Source of the DNA: Bradyrhizobium stylosanthis
Lineage (GTDB): Bacteria; Pseudomonadota; Alphaproteobacteria; Rhizobiales; Xanthobacteraceae
Reading direction: 5' to 3'
NCBI RefSeq assembly: GCF_001641335.1
Contig: NZ_LVEM01000007.1
Location: 1 to 64,000, forward strand
DNA: 64,000 bases
The notes below the pieces were generated by a model that was not told the DNA's origin, searched no databases, and saw only the letters and a list, made by a program, of their open reading frames with translations. The position numbers were made by a program, and so were the translations under genes. Of the stretch, positions 42,549 to 51,497 are shown one piece after another. Each line of letters starts with the position of its first letter. Position 1 is the stretch's first letter.

Positions 42549-44102
42549 ATGAAGCGTATTGGCATCGATGTCGGCGGCACCAACACGGACGCCGTGCTGA
42601 TCGTCGACGAGAAGGTCGTCCATTCCGTCAAGCGCCCGACCACGGCCGACGTGACCTCGGGCATCCTCGACGCGCTCAAAGCGTTGCGCGCCGAGCCGTC
42701 CGCCGCGGTGAAGGTCGACGCGGTCGTGATCGGCACCACGCATTTCATCAACGCGGTGGTGCAGCGGCGTCACGTGCAGAAGATCGGCGCGATCCGCATC
42801 GGCATGCCCGCCAGCGCCTCGCTGCCGCCGTTCTGCGACTGGCCGACCGATCTCGCCTCGCTCGTCAACGGCGAGATCTTCATGCTGGAGGGCGGCCACG
42901 ACTATGACGGCCGTCCGTTCATGCCGCTGGATGTCGCCGGCCTCAGGGACGCCGCGCGAAAGATCAAGGACAAGGGCCTGCGCTCGGTCGCGGTGTGCTC
43001 GAGCTTCTCCCCGCTCGATCCCTCCTGCGAGACCACCGCGCGCGAGATCCTCGCCGAGATCTGCCCTGACGTCGCGGTGACGCTGTCGCACGATCTCGGC
43101 CGCATCGGCCTGCTCGAGCGCGAGAACGCCGCGCTGCTCAATGCCTCCCTGCACGACCTCGCGGTCACCACGGTCGCCGCCTTCCGCAAGGCGATCGCCG
43201 ACAGCGGCATCGACGCGCCGCTGTTCCTGACCCAGAACGACGGCACAGTGATGCAGGCCGAGATCGCCACCGCCTTCCCGGTGATGAGCTTTGCCTCCGG
43301 CGCCACCAACTCCATGCGCGGCGCCGCGCATCTCTCCGGCCTCGACGACGCCATGGTCGTGGATGTCGGCGGCACCACCTCGGACATCGGCCAGTTGCGT
43401 CACGGCTTTCCGCGCGAAGCCAATGCGGTCGTCGAGGTCGGCGGCGTCCGCACGCTGTTCCGGATGCCCGACCTCCTGTCGATCGGGCTCGGCGGCGGTA
43501 GCCATGTCGACGAGGACCCGGTCCGCGTCGGCCCGCTCAGCGTCGGCTATCGCCTGACGTCGGACGCGCTGGTGTTCGGCGGCGCGCGCCTCACCGCCAC
43601 CGACATCGCCGTCGCGGCCGGCCTCATCGATATCGGCGACCGCTCCCGCGTCGCCAACCTGCCGAAGCGCCTGATCGAGGGCGCGATGCGCGATGCCTGG
43701 CGCAAGCTGGAGGAAGACATCGACCGCATGAAGACCGAAGCCGGCGACGTGCCGCTGCTCGCCGTCGGCGGCGGCGCCTTCCTGGTGCCGGATCGCCTGC
43801 CGGGCATTTCCGAGATCGTCCGCGTGCCGCATGGCGACTGCGCCAATGCGGTGGGTGCCGCGATCGCGCAGGTCTCCGGCGAAGCCGACCAGGTGTTCCG
43901 CGACCTCAGCCGCGAGGACGCGATCGCCGCGGCGCGCGACATCGCCGCCGACCGCGCCGTCCAGGCCGGCGCCGCGCGCGACAGCCTCAAGACCGTCGAC
44001 GTCGAGGACATGCCGATCGCCTACCTGCCCGGCAACGCCCTGCGCGTCCGCGTCCGCGTCGCAGGGGCGATCGCCGATCCGGATCTGCCGGCGGCGGCGT
44101 AA
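42549..44102 (+). CDS. Hydantoinase/oxoprolinase A-subunit family protein (HyuA-like)
   Basis: A 517-residue ASKHA-fold protein. The N-terminal ATP-binding start is KRIGIDVGGTNTDAVLI, followed by VVIGTTHFINAVVQRR, FLTQNDGTVM, FASGATNSMRGAAHLSGL and the phosphate-2-like VVDVGGTTSDIGQL, then SIGLGGGSHVDED and LLAVGGGAFLVP. Such proteins open hydantoin or oxoproline rings with ATP, normally with a HyuB partner; none is present here. It is the last gene of the IclR operon. Confidence 0.88.
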   Translation: MKRIGIDVGGTNTDAVLIVDEKVVHSVKRPTTADVTSGILDALKALRAEPSAAVKVDAVVIGTTHFINAVVQRRHVQKIGAIRIGMPASASLPPFCDWPTDLASLVNGEIFMLEGGHDYDGRPFMPLDVAGLRDAARKIKDKGLRSVAVCSSFSPLDPSCETTAREILAEICPDVAVTLSHDLGRIGLLERENAALLNASLHDLAVTTVAAFRKAIADSGIDAPLFLTQNDGTVMQAEIATAFPVMSFASGATNSMRGAAHLSGLDDAMVVDVGGTTSDIGQLRHGFPREANAVVEVGGVRTLFRMPDLLSIGLGGGSHVDEDPVRVGPLSVGYRLTSDALVFGGARLTATDIAVAAGLIDIGDRSRVANLPKRLIEGAMRDAWRKLEEDIDRMKTEAGDVPLLAVGGGAFLVPDRLPGISEIVRVPHGDCANAVGAAIAQVSGEADQVFRDLSREDAIAAARDIAADRAVQAGAARDSLKTVDVEDMPIAYLPGNALRVRVRVAGAIADPDLPAAA

Positions 44103-44254
44103 CGAGCGGCCTCAACCAAAACTGCGAAAACAACCCCATGCACAGTAGCCGGGGCCTGCGGGATCAATGACTTGCGCCGACGGGCCAGCGCGCCGGTTTG
44201 ACTCGTCGGGCAAAACGGGGGTATAGTACGACAATTCCGAAATCGTCGCGCATT

Positions 44255-44426
44255 CCCCTCCCTTCTCCCCTTGCGGGAGAAGGTGGCGCGAAGCGCCGGA
44301 TGAGGGGTCTCTATCCGCGGATCAAGCTGCTCGAGAACGAGAGAGGGTCATCCGCGGAAACATACCCCTCACCCGAGTGAGTCTGCGGTTACTGGCTTCT
44401 CAGCCCTCTCCCACAGGGGGAGAGGG
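44255..44426. repeat. Pair of REP-like palindromic repeats in a 367-base gap
   Basis: The gap 44103-44469 has no gene. It contains a palindromic unit at 44255-44308 (CTTCTCCCCTTGCGGGAGAAG core, then GGCGCGAAGCGCC and GATGAGGGG) and a related inverted unit at 44364-44426 (ACCCCTCACC to CCCTCTCCCACAGGGGGAGAGGG, here given in part). The first is nearly identical to the reverse complement of the unit at 52597-52643. This looks like the interspersed palindromes common in Bradyrhizobium genomes. Upstream, TTTGACTCGTCGGGCAAAAC (44197-44216) also has the look of a repeat. Confidence 0.75.
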
Positions 44427-44469
44427 CACAGCAACGAGCCGCGCGCCACTCAGACTATAAGTGCCTGCC

Positions 44470-45966
44470 CTACTCCCAGTACCAGGTCGAGAAATCGTTC
44501 TCGTATTGCGGCACGTCCTTCCAGACGCCTTTCAGCTTCTTGCCGGTGATGGTGATGAGCTGCGGCTGGTACATGTAGGCGGAGACGGCGTCGGTGGCCA
44601 GCTTCTGCTGGGCGTCGCCGAGCAGTTTGGCGCGGGCGGCTTCGTCCGGCGTCGACACAATCTGCTTGTAGAGCGCGTTGAAGGCATCGTTGTTGTAGCC
44701 GAGATAGTAGTCGGGCTCGGTGATCTTGACGAGGTCGAACGGCTCGACATGGCTGACGATGGTCAGGTCGAAATTATGCGGACCATTGCCGGCGAACACC
44801 TGCGACAGCCATTGCGCCCATTCGACGTTCTCGATCTTGGCGACGATGCCGACCTTGGCGAGCTGGGCTGCGACGATCTCGCCGCCCTGCCGCGCATAGG
44901 ACGGCGGCGGCAGCTTGAGGGAGAGCTCGAGCGGCGTGGTGACGCCGGCTTCTGCCAAGAGCTTCTTGGCCTTCTCGGGGTCGTAGGGGTTGACGCCGGT
45001 GGTGTCGACATAGCCGAGCGAACCCGGCACGTAGAAGCTGCCGATCGGCGTGCCGAAGCCGTCGACGGCACCGTCGATCATGGCCTTGCGATCGATCGCC
45101 GCAAGGATGGCGCGGCGCACGCGGACGTCATCGAGCGGCTTCTTCCGATGGTTGATCGCAACGATGGTCTTGGCCTTGGAGCCGCCGACCAGCACCGTGA
45201 AGCGCGGATCGGCCTTGAACTGCGCCAGGGCGCGCGCCGCGGCGACGCGCGGGAACGCATCGACGTCGCCCGACAGCAGCGCCGCCACCTGCGCCGCCGG
45301 ATCGGAGATGAAGCGGATCGTCACCTTCGAGAGCTTGACCGCCGAGGCATTGCGATAATCGGCCCATTTGGTCAGCGTGATCGAGGACCCCTTGGCCCAG
45401 GCCCCGAGCTGATAGGGCCCGGTGCCGACCGGCTGCGTCACGTTGGTGGGCGCGCTCTTCGGCTCGACGATCGAGCCGCTGGCCTGTCCGAGCAGGAACG
45501 GGAGGTTCGGCTCGGAATATTTCACCGCGATCACGACGGTGTCGGCGTCGGGCGTCTCGACCTTTTCGAAGGCCTGGAACAGGCTCTTGTCCTTGTTCGT
45601 GCTGGTCGGCGCCGCGTTGCGCTCGAACGAGAACTTCACGGCCGCGGAATCGAAGGCTTCGCCGTTCTGGAATTTGACGCCCTTGCGCAGCTTGAACGTA
45701 TAGGTCTTCAGGTCGGGCGAAGCGGTCCAGCTCTCGGCCAGCAGTGGCGAGACCGAGCCGTCCTCATTGATCTTGGTCAGCGTCTCGTAGATGTTGTAGA
45801 GCGTGACCTCCGCGATCGCGGCAGCAGCGGCGTTGGTGGGATCGAGCCCCGGGGGCTCCAGCGCCATCGCCATGACGACGCTGTCCTTCTTGCTTTGTGC
45901 CAGAACCGGCAGCGGCGCTGCGAGAAGCGCGGCGGCAAATGCGACGATCGATAATTTCCTGAACAT
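44470..45966 (-). CDS. ABC transporter substrate-binding protein, peptide/nickel (family 5)
   Basis: A 498-residue periplasmic protein with a signal peptide (FRKLSIVAFAAALLAAPLPVLAQ). The family-5 pattern is clear: EPPGLDPTNAAAAAIAEVTLYNIYETL near the N-terminus of the mature part, LLAESWTASPDLKTYTFKLRKGVKF, VGTGPYQLGAW and VRRAILAAIDRKAMID. It is the last gene of the amidase operon and supplies the DppBCDF-type transporter. The solute is likely an amide or peptide-like compound given the amidase; that is inference. Confidence 0.92.
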   Translation of the reverse strand: MFRKLSIVAFAAALLAAPLPVLAQSKKDSVVMAMALEPPGLDPTNAAAAAIAEVTLYNIYETLTKINEDGSVSPLLAESWTASPDLKTYTFKLRKGVKFQNGEAFDSAAVKFSFERNAAPTSTNKDKSLFQAFEKVETPDADTVVIAVKYSEPNLPFLLGQASGSIVEPKSAPTNVTQPVGTGPYQLGAWAKGSSITLTKWADYRNASAVKLSKVTIRFISDPAAQVAALLSGDVDAFPRVAAARALAQFKADPRFTVLVGGSKAKTIVAINHRKKPLDDVRVRRAILAAIDRKAMIDGAVDGFGTPIGSFYVPGSLGYVDTTGVNPYDPEKAKKLLAEAGVTTPLELSLKLPPPSYARQGGEIVAAQLAKVGIVAKIENVEWAQWLSQVFAGNGPHNFDLTIVSHVEPFDLVKITEPDYYLGYNNDAFNALYKQIVSTPDEAARAKLLGDAQQKLATDAVSAYMYQPQLITITGKKLKGVWKDVPQYENDFSTWYWE

Positions 45967-46023
45967 CTCGTAACTCCCCGGCCTGTTCTAATCCCGGAAC
46001 CCGTGCCAATCCTGCTGCGGAGA

Positions 46024-47028
46024 CTAACCTTCCATGGCCGCCTGCGGCAACGCCATCACAGCCTCCGCCTTGTGGCAGGCGGCCAAGTGTCCTTCGCCCA
46101 CCCTGCGTAGCTCAGGCGGGGTTTCGCGGCAATGCTGGTCGGCGAGCGGGCAGCGCGCGACATAGGGACATCCGCTGGCCGCCGCCGATTGCGAGGCGAT
46201 GGCCTGTGCCCCGCGCCGGCGCCGGCCGCCCCCGGCGCGCGCCCGCGGCACGGCGTCCAGGAGAGCCCGCGTATAGGGATGGGCACAATGCTCGAACAGA
46301 TCCTCCGGCCTGCCCTGCTCGACGATCCGGCCGAGATACATCACCGCGACCTCGTCGCAGAGATAGTCCACGACGGCGAGGTCGTGGCTGATCAGGATGT
46401 AGCTGAGACCGAACTGCTCCTGCAGGTCCTGCATCAGGTTGAGCACCTGGGCCTGCACGGAGACGTCGAGCGCGGAGACCGGCTCGTCGGCGACGATCAG
46501 CTTGGGCTGGGTGATCAGCGCACGCGCGATCGCGATGCGCTGGCGCTGGCCGCCGGAGAACTCATGCGGATATTTGTCCATGTCGGCATCGCGCAAGCCG
46601 ACCTGGCGCAGCACGGCCGCAACGCGGTCGCGGAAGGTGGTGCGGTCAGCGCCATCGAGCACGGTCAGCGGCTCGGCGACGATGCGCGCAATGGTCTGGC
46701 GCGGATCAAGCGATCCATAGGGGTCCTGGAACACCATCTGGAAATCGCGCCGGGCGCGCCGCAGCTCGCCCGCCGAGATGCGGTTGAGATCGCGGCCGAG
46801 CAGCGCGACCTGCCCCGAGGTCGGCCGCTCCAGCGCCATCACGACGCGCGCGAAGGTGGACTTGCCCGAGCCGGACTCGCCGACGATACCGAGGCTCTTG
46901 CCGGCCTGGACCTGGCCGCTGACACCATTGAGCGCGCGCACCTGACCGGGCGGGCGGAACAGGCTCTCGCGCGGCAGCATGTAGCGCTGTTCGAGATCCC
47001 TGACATCGAGAAGCGGTGCGGTGCTCAT
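46024..47028 (-). CDS. ABC transporter ATP-binding protein, oligopeptide type (DppF/OppF-like)
   Basis: A 334-residue ATPase. It has Walker A GIVGESGSGKSTFARVVM, the Q-loop MVFQDPYGSLDPRQT, the signature FSGGQRQRIAIARAL, Walker B LIVADEPVSALD and the C-terminal oligopeptide-type domain with CPYVARCPLADQHC, a cysteine pattern that binds a cluster or metal in this family. I set the start at the ATG at 47028 (MSTAPLLDV), which overlaps the previous stop as ATGA; the frame extending to 47775 is a shadow of the neighbouring ATPase. Confidence 0.92.
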   Translation of the reverse strand: MSTAPLLDVRDLEQRYMLPRESLFRPPGQVRALNGVSGQVQAGKSLGIVGESGSGKSTFARVVMALERPTSGQVALLGRDLNRISAGELRRARRDFQMVFQDPYGSLDPRQTIARIVAEPLTVLDGADRTTFRDRVAAVLRQVGLRDADMDKYPHEFSGGQRQRIAIARALITQPKLIVADEPVSALDVSVQAQVLNLMQDLQEQFGLSYILISHDLAVVDYLCDEVAVMYLGRIVEQGRPEDLFEHCAHPYTRALLDAVPRARAGGGRRRRGAQAIASQSAAASGCPYVARCPLADQHCRETPPELRRVGEGHLAACHKAEAVMALPQAAMEG

Positions 47029-48044
47029 GCGGACAGCGCTCCGACATTCGCGGCCATCGAGACGTCGGTCCGGATGCAGCGCACGCCATGCCCGGGCCCG
47101 ACCTCGACCACCGGCGGCAGCGCGGTGCGGCACGCATCGATCACGAGCGGACATCGCTCGGAGAAGGTGCAGCCGGCCGGGAGGTCGGCGAGCTCGGGCA
47201 CGGTGCCGGAGATCGTCTTCAACCGCGTCCCCTTGCGCGCGCCGAGCTTCGGCCGGGCGCGGAACAGACCCTGCGTGTAGGGATGTCCCATGCGACGGAA
47301 CACCTCGTCGGTCGGTCCGCTCTCGATCACGGTACCGCCATACATCACCATCATCCGCTGCACGTTCTCGGCGATGACGCCGAGATCGTGCGAGATCAGG
47401 ATCATCGACATGCCGCGCTCCTCGACGAGATCGGCGATCAGGTCGAGGATCTGGCCCTGAATGGTGACGTCGAGCGCAGTGGTCGGCTCGTCCGCGATCA
47501 GGAGGTCGGGCTCGCAGGCAAGCGCCATCGCGATGGTGATCCGCTGGCGCTGGCCGCCGGAGAACTGGTGCGGGTAGGCATCGACGCGGCGCGCCGGATC
47601 GGGCAACCCGACGCGGTCGAGCAAGGCGATCGCCTCTTTGCGCGCTTGTGCCGCCGAATATTTCTTGTGACGCCGCAGCGGCTCGGCGACCTGGTTGCCG
47701 ATCGTGTGCATCGGATTGAGCGCCGTCATCGGCTCCTGGAAGATCATGCTGATGCGGTTGCCGCGCAGACGGCAATAGTCGGCATCCGCGAGCCCGGCGA
47801 GCTCGCTGCCGTCGAGCTTGATGCTGCCGGTCACGACCGCGCTGTCCGGCAGCAGGCCCATCAGCGACAATGCGGTCACCGACTTGCCGCAGCCGGACTC
47901 GCCGACGAGCCCGAGCGTCTCGCCGCGCTTGAGCGAGAAGCTGACGCCGCGCACGGCCTGTGCCGGCCCGCGACTGGTGTTGAGGCGGACGCCGAGATTC
48001 TGGACCTCGATCAGCGGCATGTCGGAGCGCTCAGCCATCGTCAT
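47025..48044 (-). CDS. ABC transporter ATP-binding protein, oligopeptide type (DppD/OppD-like)
   Basis: The first of the two ATPases, 339 residues. It carries Walker A GLVGESGCGKSVTALSLMG, MIFQEPMTALNPM, the signature FSGGQRQRITIAMAL, Walker B LLIADEPTTALD and the C-terminal domain with CTFSERCPLVIDAC. With the DppF-like partner it drives import through the two permeases. The ATG overlaps the stop of the upstream permease as ATGA. Confidence 0.93.
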   Translation of the reverse strand: MTMAERSDMPLIEVQNLGVRLNTSRGPAQAVRGVSFSLKRGETLGLVGESGCGKSVTALSLMGLLPDSAVVTGSIKLDGSELAGLADADYCRLRGNRISMIFQEPMTALNPMHTIGNQVAEPLRRHKKYSAAQARKEAIALLDRVGLPDPARRVDAYPHQFSGGQRQRITIAMALACEPDLLIADEPTTALDVTIQGQILDLIADLVEERGMSMILISHDLGVIAENVQRMMVMYGGTVIESGPTDEVFRRMGHPYTQGLFRARPKLGARKGTRLKTISGTVPELADLPAGCTFSERCPLVIDACRTALPPVVEVGPGHGVRCIRTDVSMAANVGALSA

Positions 48045-48928
48045 CGCTCCCGCGCCAGCCGGGGATCGAGCAGGTCGCGCAATCCGTCGCCGAGAAGATT
48101 GAGCCCGAGCACGGCGATGGCGATCGCAGCACCCGGATAGACCGCGAGCATCGGCGACTGGAACAGCAGCGTCTGCGCGTCATTCAGCATCCGCCCCCAG
48201 GACGGCTGCGGCGGCTGCGTGCCGAGACCGAGATAGGACAGCGCGGCCTCGGCGAGAATGGCGAGCGCGAACTGGATGGTGACCTGCACGATCAGGATCG
48301 ACAGGATGTTCGGCAGCACGTGCTCGACGGTGATGCGGAATTTGCCCTTCCCCGAGGCGCGGGCGGCCAGCACGAATTCGCGCGCCCAGATCGCGTTGGC
48401 CGAGCCGCGCGTCAGCCGCGTCAAGGTCGGGATCTGGAAGATGCCGATTGCGACGATCGAGGTCACCATGCCGGGGCCGACCACCGCGGCGAGCATGATC
48501 GCGGACAGCACGGCCGGAAAGGCGAAGGTGAAGTCGGAGAAGCGCATGATGATCTCTTCGATCCAGCCGCGCCTGGCCGAGGCGATCAGGCCGAGGCAGA
48601 CGCCGAAGGTGAGCCCGATGCTGACCGCGATGATGCCGACCAGAATGGTCGAGCGCGCGCCGGCGAGCAGCAGCGAGACGACGTCGCGGCCGAAGGAATC
48701 GGTGCCGAGCCAATGCGCCGCCGACGGCGGCCGAAGCTTCGAGGCGATGTCGATCTCGTAGGGAGACCAGGGTGTCCAGACCAGCGACAGCAGCGCCGAG
48801 GCGAGCACCAGCAGGCTGAGCGTGCCGCCGAGGACGAAACTGCGATGGCGCAGCGCCCGGCCCCAGAAGGTCTTGGCCGGCAGACGGCGCGCCGCGACCG
48901 GGGCGTCAATGGTCACGGGCGCGCTCAC
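48041..48928 (-). CDS. ABC transporter permease, oligopeptide type (DppC-like)
   Basis: A 295-residue permease starting at GTG 48928, which overlaps the upstream permease stop (GTGA). A cytoplasmic N-terminus precedes the first helix (FVLGGTLSLLVLASALLSLVW); then LGTDSFGRDVVSLLLAGARST, the DppC/OppC signature, and the EAA loop REFVLAARASGKGKFRITVEHVLPN (quoted in part) follow. The end has LGTQPPQPSWGRMLNDAQ, also typical. The longer frame to 49675 is a shadow. Confidence 0.92.
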   Translation of the reverse strand: MSAPVTIDAPVAARRLPAKTFWGRALRHRSFVLGGTLSLLVLASALLSLVWTPWSPYEIDIASKLRPPSAAHWLGTDSFGRDVVSLLLAGARSTILVGIIAVSIGLTFGVCLGLIASARRGWIEEIIMRFSDFTFAFPAVLSAIMLAAVVGPGMVTSIVAIGIFQIPTLTRLTRGSANAIWAREFVLAARASGKGKFRITVEHVLPNILSILIVQVTIQFALAILAEAALSYLGLGTQPPQPSWGRMLNDAQTLLFQSPMLAVYPGAAIAIAVLGLNLLGDGLRDLLDPRLARER

Positions 48929-49875
48929 AGGTCGTGGACCTTGATACGGGGATCGATGAAGGCGTAGAGCACGTCGACCACGAAATTGACGATGACGACC
49001 ATGGCCGCAAGCAGCATCACGCAATTGCGCACCACGATCAGATCGCGGTTGGCGATCGACTGGAAGATCAGCCGGCCGAGGCCCGGCAAATAGAATACGT
49101 TCTCGATCACGATGGTGCCGGCGAGCAGATTGGCGAATTGCAGGCCCATCACCGTCATCACGGGGATCATGGCGTTGCGCAGCACGTGGCTCCACAGCAC
49201 CTCGCGCTTGCCGAGCCCCTTCGCGCGCGCCGTCCGCACGAAATCCTCGCGCAGCACTTCCAGAACCGCCGAGCGCGTGACGCGGGCGAGGATCGCGGCC
49301 TGCACCACCGCCAGAGAGACTGCCGGGAGGAGCAGCGACCTGACGCCAAGCCAGACGCCGTCCTCCCAGCCGGCGAAGCCGCCCGCCGAAAGCCATTGCA
49401 GCCGCACCGCAAACAGCAGCACCAGCAGGATCGCGAACCAGAAGTTTGGCAGCGCGATGCCCACTTGCGTCAGCGACATCACGCCGACGTCGCCGAGCTT
49501 GTTGTGGTTGGCGGCGGTGTAGATGCCTGCCGAGAGCGCCAGCGTCACGGTGATCGTCATCGCCATGATCGCGAGCGGAATGGTCAGCACCAGCCGCTCC
49601 GCGATCAGGCCGGCGACCGGCGTGCCGTAGACGTAGCTGTTGCCGAGATCGCCGACGAGCAGACCCCTGATCCACTGCAGGTAACGGACCGCCAGCGGCT
49701 GGTCGAGCCCGAGCTTCACGGTGAGCGCGCGCACCGCGTCCGGCGAGGCGTCGGCGCCCATCAGCATCTGCGCGGCGTTGCCCGGCAGCGCGTCCAGCAC
49801 CAGGAAAATGATCAGCGATGCGCCGACCAGCGTCGCCAGCAAGGTCAACAGACGTCGGAGGACAAAGACGCTCAT
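48925..49875 (-). CDS. ABC transporter permease, oligopeptide type (DppB-like)
   Basis: A 316-residue permease with the DppB N-terminus VFVLRRLLTLLATLVGASLIIFLVL and PGNAAQMLMG, then LTIPLAIMAMTITVTLALSAG, SLTQVGIALPNFWFAILLV, the EAA loop EDFVRTARAKGLGKREVLWSHVLRNA (given in part) and IENVFYLPGLGRLIFQSI. It lies 84 bases after the amidase gene in the same direction. Confidence 0.93.
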   Translation of the reverse strand: MSVFVLRRLLTLLATLVGASLIIFLVLDALPGNAAQMLMGADASPDAVRALTVKLGLDQPLAVRYLQWIRGLLVGDLGNSYVYGTPVAGLIAERLVLTIPLAIMAMTITVTLALSAGIYTAANHNKLGDVGVMSLTQVGIALPNFWFAILLVLLFAVRLQWLSAGGFAGWEDGVWLGVRSLLLPAVSLAVVQAAILARVTRSAVLEVLREDFVRTARAKGLGKREVLWSHVLRNAMIPVMTVMGLQFANLLAGTIVIENVFYLPGLGRLIFQSIANRDLIVVRNCVMLLAAMVVIVNFVVDVLYAFIDPRIKVHDL

Positions 49876-49959
49876 GCGCGCTCGGCTTCAGGACTAACCT
49901 GCGGCACGATCAACATGTCCGGGCGTCCGAGGCAAGGGCTTTGCGGCCTGCGCATGTCG

Positions 49960-51381
49960 TCATTCCGGCCAGCGGGAGAGAAGGCCGCTGGCAGCCTCGA
50001 ACAGCGCGCTCGCGCGCAGCAATTCGGCATCGTCCCGGAAGCGGCCGACGAGCTGGAGCCCGATCGGCAGGCCGTCGCGGGCGAAGCCCGAGGGCAGGCT
50101 GACCGCGGGATGCCCGGTCATGTTGAACGGCATGGTCCAGGGGAACCAGTGCGGCCGGACGCTGTCGAAATGCGCCCCGTCGATCTCGATGGTGCCGAAC
50201 AGATCCTGCTCGATCGGCAGCGCCGTGCGCGTGAGGGTCGGCATCGCCAGGAAGTGCCCGCGCGCAAGCAGCGATTGCACACGGCGAAACAGCGCGGTGC
50301 GCGCGAACATCGCCTCCTGGTAATCGACGCCGCTGACCTCGGTGGCGAGCGCGAGCTGCTTGAGAAAGGCTTCGCTGAGCTCCTCCCCGTGCTCGGCCGC
50401 GAGCTTGGCAAAGCGGGTGCGCCAGACGGTGTGGTTGATGGCGCGCCAGATCGGCTCGATGTCGAAACCGTCAGCGGAAAATTCCTCGAGCTCGGCCCCC
50501 AACCCGGCCAGCCGATCGAGACTGGCCTTGAAATTGGCGGCGACCTCGGCGGAGGCCGGACGGCCCGGCGGGGTCAGGCAGTACAGGATTCTCTGCCCGC
50601 GCAGGTCGCCGCGCGGGGCGGCGGTGCCGATGAAATCGGGCACGGGCATGCCGATCGACCAGGGATCGATGGGGTCCTCGCCCGCCATCGCCTGCATCAT
50701 CAGCGCGGTGTCGGCGACGGTCCGCGTGGTCGGCGTGACATAGGTCTGGTTGCCGAACGCATCGAGCGCCTGGCTGTGCGGGATCACGCCGTTGCTTTGC
50801 TTCAGGCCGACGACGCCGTTGCAAGCGGCCGGAATACGCGTCGATCCGCCGCCATCGGTCGCGATCGCCAGCGGCGCGATGCCGCTTGCCACCGCCACGG
50901 CGGCGCCGCCGCTGGAGCCGCCGGAGGACCGCTTCGCGCTCCAGGCGTTGCGGGTGCGGCCGAACAGCGGCGAGTCCGTCAGGCACTTGCTGCCGAATTC
51001 CGGCGTCGTGGTCTTGCCGATCAGGATCGCGCCCGCGCTGCGCAGCCGCGCCACGGCGACGGCATCCTCGGTCGGCACATTGTCCTTGTAAGGCACGGCG
51101 CCGAAAGTGGTCTTGACGCCCCTGGTGTTGACGATGTCCTTGACGGTGACGGGGATGCCGTGGAGCAGGCCGAGGTCTTCGCCCGCCATCACCTTGCGCT
51201 CGGCGGCCCGCGCGGCAACAAGCGCCTCGTCGCCGCAGATCGTGATGAAGCAGTTCAACTCGCCCTGCAGCGCCTCGGCGCGGGCGAGCACGGCACTGAC
51301 GATCTCGACGGGGGAAATCTGCTTGGTCGCGACGAGGCCGCGCAGCTCGGTTGCGGACAACAGACAGGGATCGCCGTTCAT
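49960..51381 (-). CDS. Amidase-signature family hydrolase
   Basis: A 473-residue cytoplasmic amidase from the ATG at 51381 (MNGDPCLLSATELRG); a GTG ten codons earlier is possible. The Ser-cisSer-Lys triad region is complete: Lys in PVTVKDIVNTRG, GGSSGGAAVAVASG and the nucleophile Ser in TDGGGSTRIPAACNG. It heads the operon with a peptide-type ABC importer, so the imported compound is probably an amide or carbamate that this enzyme opens. It diverges from the LysR gene at 51498. Confidence 0.9.
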   Translation of the reverse strand: MNGDPCLLSATELRGLVATKQISPVEIVSAVLARAEALQGELNCFITICGDEALVAARAAERKVMAGEDLGLLHGIPVTVKDIVNTRGVKTTFGAVPYKDNVPTEDAVAVARLRSAGAILIGKTTTPEFGSKCLTDSPLFGRTRNAWSAKRSSGGSSGGAAVAVASGIAPLAIATDGGGSTRIPAACNGVVGLKQSNGVIPHSQALDAFGNQTYVTPTTRTVADTALMMQAMAGEDPIDPWSIGMPVPDFIGTAAPRGDLRGQRILYCLTPPGRPASAEVAANFKASLDRLAGLGAELEEFSADGFDIEPIWRAINHTVWRTRFAKLAAEHGEELSEAFLKQLALATEVSGVDYQEAMFARTALFRRVQSLLARGHFLAMPTLTRTALPIEQDLFGTIEIDGAHFDSVRPHWFPWTMPFNMTGHPAVSLPSGFARDGLPIGLQLVGRFRDDAELLRASALFEAASGLLSRWPE

Positions 51382-51497
51382 CGAGACATCACGCTCCGAA
51401 AGGCCCACCACCGTTGGCAGGCATTGACAGCGAGAATGACAGTTTTGTTAACTCGCCGTCCAATACGATTTTTGACGCCAACCCATACGTTTTCGGT

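Noticed and set aside
41865..43832. Open frame of 655 codons antisense to the DUF917 and HyuA genes
   Set aside because: No motif and a biased composition; the plus-strand genes are fully supported.
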